From: Melitaea cinxia
Taxonomy: Eukaryota; Arthropoda; Insecta; Lepidoptera; Nymphalidae
Direction of reading: 5' to 3'
NCBI RefSeq assembly: GCF_905220565.1
Contig: NC_059409.1
Location: 5,029,501-5,093,500 of the forward strand
Length of the DNA: 64,000 nucleotides
Of the stretch, positions 14,588 through 22,700 are shown piece after piece. Position 1 is the stretch's first letter; each line of letters starts with the position of its first letter. Position numbers and translations under genes: made by a program. The notes under the pieces were generated by a model, which saw nothing but the letters and a program-made list of their open reading frames with translations, did no database searches and was not told the origin of the DNA.

Positions 14588-14758
14588 CATACACACACAG
14601 TCGTCTGTTCCTATGATAAGCAACTTAATGCTTGTGATACAGGTAACAGCCGACTGTTATAACTATATATTTTTTTAATAAATACACATAGAAATAATAC
14701 ATATATAAATATATAAATACAAATATTACACCCAGACACATTTGGTGGAAAAAAATAG
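14588..14758 (-). repeat. Body of a tRNA-derived SINE (family D), copy 1
   Basis: It shares 'gtcgt(c/t)tgttcct', 'agcaacttaatgcttgtg', 'aataatacatatataaat' and 'ttacacccaga' in the same order with 41437-41640. The latter continues into a tRNA-like head, which this copy lacks. By that comparison this is the headless 3' body, oriented on the minus strand. Confidence 0.65.
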
Positions 14759-15129
14759 ATGACGAACGCATTAGATATACAATACTAGAAAACACAAAAA
14801 TACTGTTGTAATGCCGCATGAATATTAAACATACCCCTTAACAACATAAACAAAATATACACAGAATACATATTTCGTTAAAAACTTTCATTTCCAAATT
14901 TCTAGTTATTATGACAGTTAGTTGTTTACTGTATAACTTGTAGGAGTAAGTTACAATACAAACTAGTTATGTTTTCACATATAAACTTTATTTACGAACT
15001 TACAAGAATTGTGTTCAACAAACATTTAATGACTGTATATTTCGTAGAGAATAATATTAATGTTGTATTAGAAGGTTTCGTTTACAGAAGTCTGTACTAA
15101 CATTACAACGAGGATAGATTTGATCTTTT
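14759..15129. other. Non-coding stretch
   Basis: Nothing recognisable on either strand. Confidence 0.45.
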
Positions 15130-15590
15130 TAACCGACTCCCAAAAAAGTAGGCGGTTCGATTGTTTTTTTTAATGTAGGTATGTTACATCACACTTTTGG
15201 CTGGGTGGACCGATATCGATAAGTTTTGTTTTAATTGATTGATTGATTGGTTTAATGGCTTCCAATTAATTGAAAGGTGTTGCGTGTCATATGGTCCCAT
15301 TTAAATTTAATTGAGATGTGACAAGTACGTTTAGAGTTATATCTAATAATGCGCATTTACTTGACTATTTCGTTAACCTACGTTGTATTAATTATGTAAC
15401 TTTTCACTGTGTTTATCGATTTTGATGATTCTTACTTTAATCTAAAGCTAATGCTTGTCATGTAGTCTTGTTTAAATTTGATCGATGTCTGTTGACTGCT
15501 TTTGGAGTAAGCTTTGATAGCGCGTATTTACTTGACAATTTTTTCGTCTTATTACGTTGTATTACTTGTCGATGTAATTCAATTCAATGT
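15130..15590 (+). repeat. Dispersed repeat family A, copy 2, with an internal tandem unit
   Basis: It begins 'aaccgactcccaaaaaagta', the same start as 61101. The internal block (weak 'ctgtgtttatcgattttgatg', 'gtttaaatttgatcgatgtc', 'gcgtatttacttgac') occurs twice, at about 15190-15390 and 15400-15590, so the element carries a degenerate tandem duplication of roughly 190 bp. Non-coding. Confidence 0.7.
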
Positions 15591-15770
15591 CAATGTCAAA
15601 CCTTAACTTATAGTCTTTACGGCGACCGTCAAAGTGAGGACTGATCATAGGCACAAAAATGGACTTTATAACTTTTTGATTTTGGACAAATAATAAACCA
15701 ATGCTCTGGCAATCTAAAACTTGTCCATCCCAATTTTTTTGCCAGCTAATAAACTTGTATAATTGTACAT

Positions 15771-15901
15771 GAAACGTAACTGGCTATGAGAGAAAGAGAG
15801 AAAGAAACTCTCTCTCTCTTGCTACGTTCACCTCGCCCGATCACACTTCAGCTTACTCCTCAAGGACCCCAAGTAAAGCGTGCGTAAAGAAGTTTTACTT
15901 C
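15771..15901 (+). repeat. Dispersed repeat family B, copy 2
   Basis: It starts 'gaaacgtaactggctatgag' and ends 'gcgtgcgtaaagaagtttta', matching 6078-6235. It contains an internal CT/GA hairpin: 'gagagaaagagagaaag' followed closely by 'ctctctctct'. Confidence 0.7.
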
Positions 15902-16609
15902 TAAATTATTTGATTGATTTTAAAAATTATTTCACCAGGAAAACGTTACATTATCACTGAGTGACATAGGCTATATTTTAGTGAAAGAAAACGATAAAAG
16001 CCTAAATAGTTAAAGCTAGTGTAGTATAAAGATCAAATCAATAAAGCCGTGTCGGAAATTCACTCACACGCGCCAACTTACACGGTTTATTTTACGAACG
16101 ATCATCAATTATTTCTCCGTTCATCGACCCCTTTATTCAGTATTTCCTTAATCGGAAAACTACCCTTTCAGGACGTCTAGACGTCCCGGACAGACACTAT
16201 TTGTATAACTTATGTTAGCTGAGCTGAGCTCGGGAACCATTTAAAAATAGATTTATATCGATTAAGGAGTATTACTCGTAACTTGTAAGTGATTTTTCAA
16301 ATGGGCGTGGTTGAGCTAATTTTATTGGTGTTCAATGTTTTTAAAAATTAGTGCATTTATATTCTTGAATAGGAAAAAAATCCAAATATAATCTACTATT
16401 CTTGCAGTTTCAGTATTTATTAAAATTGATTAACTACTAGTAAGTAACCATTTAACGAGTAGTTTTTAAAAAACACTATTATTAAAAGAATTCTAAAAAA
16501 ATCACAATGCTTATTTTTTTATGATTATCTTTACAGTTTGATATTAGTACTAGGTTTCGATATCGAGAAAATAAATATTTTTTAACGAATTGCTATTTTT
16601 GTCTAACAG
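15902..16609. other. Intron upstream of the first visible Appl exon
   Basis: It ends in a polypyrimidine-poor but usable acceptor, 'tgtctaacag', immediately before the first exon. A perfect 16-base palindrome, GGACGTCTAGACGTCC, lies at 16171-16186. Otherwise nothing was recognised. The signal-peptide exon of Appl was looked for here and further upstream and not found. Confidence 0.6.
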
Positions 16610-16771
16610 GCGACAAGCGGCGCTGAGCCCCAAGTCGCAGTGCTATGTGAAGCCGGCGCGACGTACCACCCCCAATACATGTCAGCTGCAGGACGATGGA
16701 CACCTGATCTCACTACCAAGCCGCACAACTGCCTGAAAGACAAAATGGAAATCCTCGATTATTGCAAAAAG
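16610..16771 (+). CDS. Appl: Appl visible exon 1: start of the growth-factor-like domain
   Basis: 54 codons, phase 0 at both ends, after acceptor 'ctaacag' and before donor 'gttaga'. The translation contains AEPQVAVLCEAG and ends in EILDYCKK, close to AEPQIAMFC and GILQYCQE of human APP. Residues C13, C41 and C52 are the first three conserved E1 cysteines. The exon begins near the mature N-terminus, so the preceding exon should hold the signal peptide. Confidence 0.95.
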
Positions 16772-19700
16772 GTTAGATATTAGAGTAACAATTTTTTAAA
16801 TTATAATTTTGTGTTTTTTTTTCTTACAACTTGGTCGCCAAACAAGAATGCGGCTCACCTGATTTTAAGCGATTACCATAGCTCATAGGCGCCTGCAACA
16901 GCAGAATCATTGCAAGTGTGTTACCGACTCTACACCCACATGCCCCCCGCCCCCATTCTGTCACTTTACTCCCCACAGGAACACAACACTGCTTGAAAGA
17001 AGTATTATTTAGCTGTAATCTTTAGTAAGGTCGAGGTACTTACCCAGTCAGGCTGCTCCAGAGTTTGAGCACGATATTTCCTACGGTGCCATACTTCAAT
17101 TGAAGTAATAATGGAATAATGATAACAAGAAATCTTTATGATACACCAAAATAGAAACACAGTGATATAATATAATAAATATACAACGATGATCTTATGA
17201 CTAAGAAAGCGAATATTTCTAGACAAAATTTTCAATTTCTAAGCATCATATCATAGTCGTTTTAAAAAAGGCTTATTAATGGATTAGTAAGTTAAGAAAC
17301 AGACAAAAAAGAATTCGGCATTTAGTATCAAGAACAATGACAGGCAAAAAGGAGAGTTACATGTTCTTTGAATGTTAAGAGTAGCTTTAGTTAAGCACAA
17401 GACACTGAAAAACGAGTAATCATATAAAAATAAAACGAACGCCTGCGCAGATAAAACTTTTGCTCAAATCGCTATTTCTTTGTTCAAATAGAATATTCAA
17501 TCCAATTTCGTGATTGTAGGAAAACTTTTGTCATTATGGGAAAAGTTGTGGTTGTTTGCTTTAGAGATTCCTCTTCAACTAAATTTATGCGATTTTCTGG
17601 AAGTTTTCCATAGTTACGTAACAATATAGTTTTGATACAAAAAATAAAAATATTCAAATACTGTAAATTAAATCAAAATATAACGAAATTTTTGGTCTAA
17701 ACACCTGTTAAAATATTATTACAATATTTTTTTTTCTGTTCAATATATTACATTTTCATTTTTTCTAAATTAATTAATACGCTTTTCTAAGTGAAACATA
17801 TTTTTCCAGGTTTACCCGAGCCATGATATCACTAACATCGTCGAAGCATCCCACTACGTCAAAGTTAGTAACTGGTGCAAGCTCGGTTCTAACAACGCTG
17901 CCAAGTGCAAGGTTACCAGATGGGTGAAACCCTTCCGTTGTCTTGGTAAGTGTGACACCATGTAGAACAAAATATATTTCCCGTATTTATTTCAGTGCTG
18001 TGTGGCTACGGCACTAAAGAATTTAGCCACCCCCTCTCTTCCCGTGGGTGTCGTAAGAGGCGACTAAGGGATCCAAGGGGAAGGGGAACAAGGTTCCACA
18101 ACCATCTTGGAACTTAAGAAGCCGACCGATGGCGGGATAACCATCCAACTGCTGGCTTTGAAATACACAGGCCGAAGACGGGCAGCAGCGTCTTCGGTGC
18201 GACAAAGCCAGTACTGCGGTCACCAACCCGCCTGCCCAGCGTGGTGACTATGGGCAAAACACATGAGTTCACGTTATTTTTGGCGTAAACTTGTGGAGGC
18301 CTATGTCCAGCAGTGGACTGTATAGGCTGTAATGATGATGTAATGATTTATTTCATATACTTTTCCCACCTGTTTGGCATTATTGTTCTCAACTTTTATT
18401 GCCAGTTCTTTCAATCGTTGTCTATTACGTAATTTTGTTTTGAAGGAGACTTTCACATAAGCCTCGTTGAACCCGAAAACACTAAAAGAGGCTATATACA
18501 ATAGGAAGAACAATACGGACACGTCTATGTTCAAAAATGAATTTTAGCGTAGATATTTATATTAAAAGACATATACTAGATATAATAGACGAAGATAATA
18601 AATAGATACATATATATAGTAGTTATTTCAATTAAAGTAAGTTAATTGTTTCTGGAATTGTCTCTAAAATTTCTGATCCACTTTTATATACTGTTAAAAA
18701 CTAATAAAATAATTTTCAAAAACAGTTTTAAATCAGCAATTTAGGGTAATACCTGTTGCCACATAATATTTTCCCGTTATCTACAAAGAGTATTTGGCGG
18801 CAGAAGGCCCATTCCAATCGGATGCGCTGTTGGTGCCCGAGAGCTGTCTCTTCGACCACATCCACAACCAAAGCCGGTGCTGGCAGTTCTCTCGCTGGAA
18901 CGCAACCGCCGGACGCGCGTGCGCTCAACGTGGACTCCGATTACGTACTTTTGCTATGCTCCTGCCTTGCGGTATCAGCCTGTTCTCTGGAGTTGAATTC
19001 GTGTGCTGCCCTAAGCATTTTAAAGGTAATTTGTAACTTCTTTCATCAAACCATGTTATGCCAAATGATAATAATATTTCAATGCTTCAAAATAATCCTA
19101 AAACATATTTTACATAATTTGAGAATTCATGTAGACGTTAGCATAAGATGGTCAAGATTTTACATTTTAATAACTAATTGTAATTAAAAAATCTTCCGTA
19201 ACATTAAGTTGTTAATTACATTTTGTTAATATAAACTATTTAATAAAATGAACTAAATAAAATAAATAGTATTTGAAAATATTTTCATTTTTATAGAAAA
19301 CGTTAAGATGCACAAGCCAATGGACGTCGGCGTTCCAGTAAGCCCTGGTGGTGAAGAGATGTTGGCTGCTTCTGCTGCTATGGACGAACGAGATGACGAA
19401 CTTCTTGATGATGAAGACTCTTTGATCGATGACGATGATGACACCCTTAACCTCAGTGACGATGATGATGATGACGACACTGATGACGGTAATATTTATA
19501 TGAATTTATTAAAATATGTAATTTGTTGGTGTATTTATACACTATAATTTATACAATAATTCACACCTCAACTTAAAATTTCATGCCATCAATCTAAAAT
19601 GAAATCTTAAAAATAGAAAAAAATATTCATGTCCTATATAAGAGATAATATCTAGCAGCCATTTTATGTAAAGTTCGAAAAGATTTTCGTAAAACGATTT

Positions 19701-22700
19701 ACTTTAACATTTATTTGATAAAGCTAATGGTATGTGGTATCAAAGTTTCAAAGACTTAGAAATAATTAAAAATCATTTTTTATAGATATGGATGAAGATG
19801 AAGATGCTGATTTATCTCATGATGACGACGCTGAAGATGATGACTACACGGACGGTGATGACTCCGCTTGGCCACGACCAGAATCGTCTGCATCTCCCTC
19901 TACCACCACTTCAACTACCACTACTACTACGACTACTACTACGGTTAGTGTTACTTATTGTTTAATACTTTTTGCAAGCCTTGAGCAGAAATGTAGCTAG
20001 TCATTATAATAGTATATTTATATAATTATAATGTTTTTGCTTATTTGCTTTGAATATCCACATACAAGGTTACTTACTTCCGGAAATTTCGTCAACACTG
20101 TACCAGAATAGTAGGCAATATTATTTCGCCGTATAAAGTAATCAATAAAGATAACAGGTGCATATTGTACAGGCTTCTACTGCTACCTCCGACCCGTACT
20201 TCTCACATTTCGATCCCCGAACCGAACATCAGAGCTACAAAGATGCGCAGCAACGGCTGGAGGAAACTCACCGGGAAAAGGTATGAGGCATGATCATAAT
20301 TAATATTAAATATCGTCTAGAATAATTTTTTGACTCAAATTTCGTCTTGCAGATTACAAAAGTAATGCGTGAATGGTCAGAACTGGAAGACCGTTACCAA
20401 CAGATGATGACTTCTGACCCATCTGCCGCGCAGACTTTCCGGCAACGCATGACTGCTAAATTCCAAGCAAACATCCAGGTAAAATCTTACAAACTGTTAC
20501 TAAAAACGTTATTATTGAAAATTTTAACATATCAGACAAAGGTTTTGTAACAACAATCGTATAGAATTGAGATATATAGGACAAATTCTATATTTAATTT
20601 TTTAACACGGATGATTATTTTATAGCTCAGTAAAACATTGCCAAAAAATAACTTTACTTAAATAGAGAAAAATATAGACTCAATTTAGATAAGTGTCATT
20701 AAACCTAGATCTCCTATTAATCAAACTAGATTAAATTTAGCTCAAACCTATCTATGCATTAAAAACGGTTTAAGGGTAAATTCGAATCACGCATAAAAAT
20801 CTCGAGGCAAAAAGGAGAAGGTTTAAAAATTTATTTATCGAAATACCTAGTCTGTTGAAATAATTAAAAAAAATGCCTGCTATGTGATTGTAAATACACA
20901 ACCCTAAGGCGAATGTAGAGGAGAATTTAATGAAATCAATAGGTTCACTTTGTCATTTGATACGGAATCTTAAAAAATGTTATATTCTCAACAGTCGCTG
21001 GAGGAGGAGGGCGTATCGGAACGCCGTCGGCTCGCCGCCCTCCACCAGCAGCGTGTCCTCGCACACCTCGCTCAACGCCGCCGCACCGCACTCGCCTGCT
21101 ACACGCGCTCTCTAAGGGACACACCTCCCAATGTTAGTATTATTAACTTGGTGACCTACTATATATTTAAATGTTCATAACAGTAAAATATATTTATTAC
21201 AGACTCTTAAGTTAGTAAAATAAAATAAAATATACCATCCTAATTGTATCACTATTAAATTTTTTAGCAGATTTCAAAACTTTTTGTGTTTTACCAATAT
21301 TTAACTAAAGTCATTTTCTCCTTAGATTTCAATATAAAGACGTCATATTATCATAATATCAAAATCAAAATTAAAAAAAAAAACTGTATTCAAATAGACC
21401 TCAAAAGCACTATTGAAACATTCATGTTATACATTAAAATTATATTTGTTGTAATTCAATATTTTAAGTAAAAAGTATTACTTTTTGAATTACAACTCAA
21501 GACTTAAGGCGATTTTATTTACAATTTAAAATATTCCAGGCTCACCGCGTCCAGAAATGTCTGCAACGTTTGGTCCGTGCCCTGGCGGCTGAACGCAGCG
21601 GCGCTCTGGCCGCGTGGCGCCGCGCTGCTGCCGCTGGTCGCGAGGCCGCCGCCGCTGAACGGGCTAGTGCTGCTGACAGATTACAGGTTACAACAAAACA
21701 TTGAAAAAAAAATGTTATTTTTATTATGTTGAAAATTATATAAAATACTTCATTAATAAACCAGTTTTATACAATATAGTTATAAATGTTATATTTATAA
21801 TGTATACGCTTAATAATAAATCTATAAAACTATTTTGAAAAACGATAATTTCTTACAAATTTTTTTTTTTTCAGATTTTCTATATCTTTGTTTTTTCTTT
21901 TGTCACTAGGATGCTGATCGCGCATTACAACGTGCTTTGACCTCCCTACGCCGTCGCCCACATCTCTACGCTAGCATTGGTACCGCTATTGAAGATTACG
22001 TTCAGGTATTCATTTTTTAATACCAATATTATACGTTAAAATTGGACAACTGTCCAATGTTCAATGAAGGACGATCCTTACGACATGGAATTAATTGCAT
22101 TAAAAATTCAATAAGGCTTCATTAATATTCAAGTCTTGAATGGTTAGAGGATGGAACTTTCAAAAGAATGTTTTGACCAATTTTTTAAATTCAGATACTT
22201 AAGTATGCTTGCAAACTTTACAAAATTCATATAACGTTAAATATTATTTTAGTCAATGCAGTCAAAGGACGACATGGCTGTTTCCTTAATGTCCATGACT
22301 CCTGAGGCCGAGGAACTCCTTCTGGACCGCATTGAAGCTGAAGTGCAAAGAGAACAAGCTGCTCGTGAACAACTCAACGCGAAGAGGGACCAGCGCACAC
22401 GTCAGCGACAGGATATTCAGAACGAACGTGTTAGGGTAAGTGTTACTGTATTCTTTTGTCCTTTATAGTTTTTAGTGCATGAAAAAATAAGGTAGTCGTT
22501 CATCGCGTTTACAAACAAGATAGTACCGATTTCAAACCCCAATTTTTAATGGAATAAATGCTCCTAACTAATGCAATTGATAACTAAAGATAATTTTAGT
22601 AAAATATATTCTCTTTTTTTTCAAAACTCCTTGGTGGTTTTAATAAAATTAGGCATAGTAAAAATTTCTTCTTTATGTTTGAATAACAAAATGTTCCATT

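Noticed and set aside
18756..19187. A 143-codon plus-strand open frame and an 80-codon frame over Appl exon 3
   Set aside because: Both run across the exon's splice sites into intron; only the frame with E1 cysteines, bounded by AG and GT, is supported.
19253..19480. Serine-rich minus-strand frame opposite exon 4
   Set aside because: It is the antisense of the GAT/GAC repeats that encode the acidic linker.
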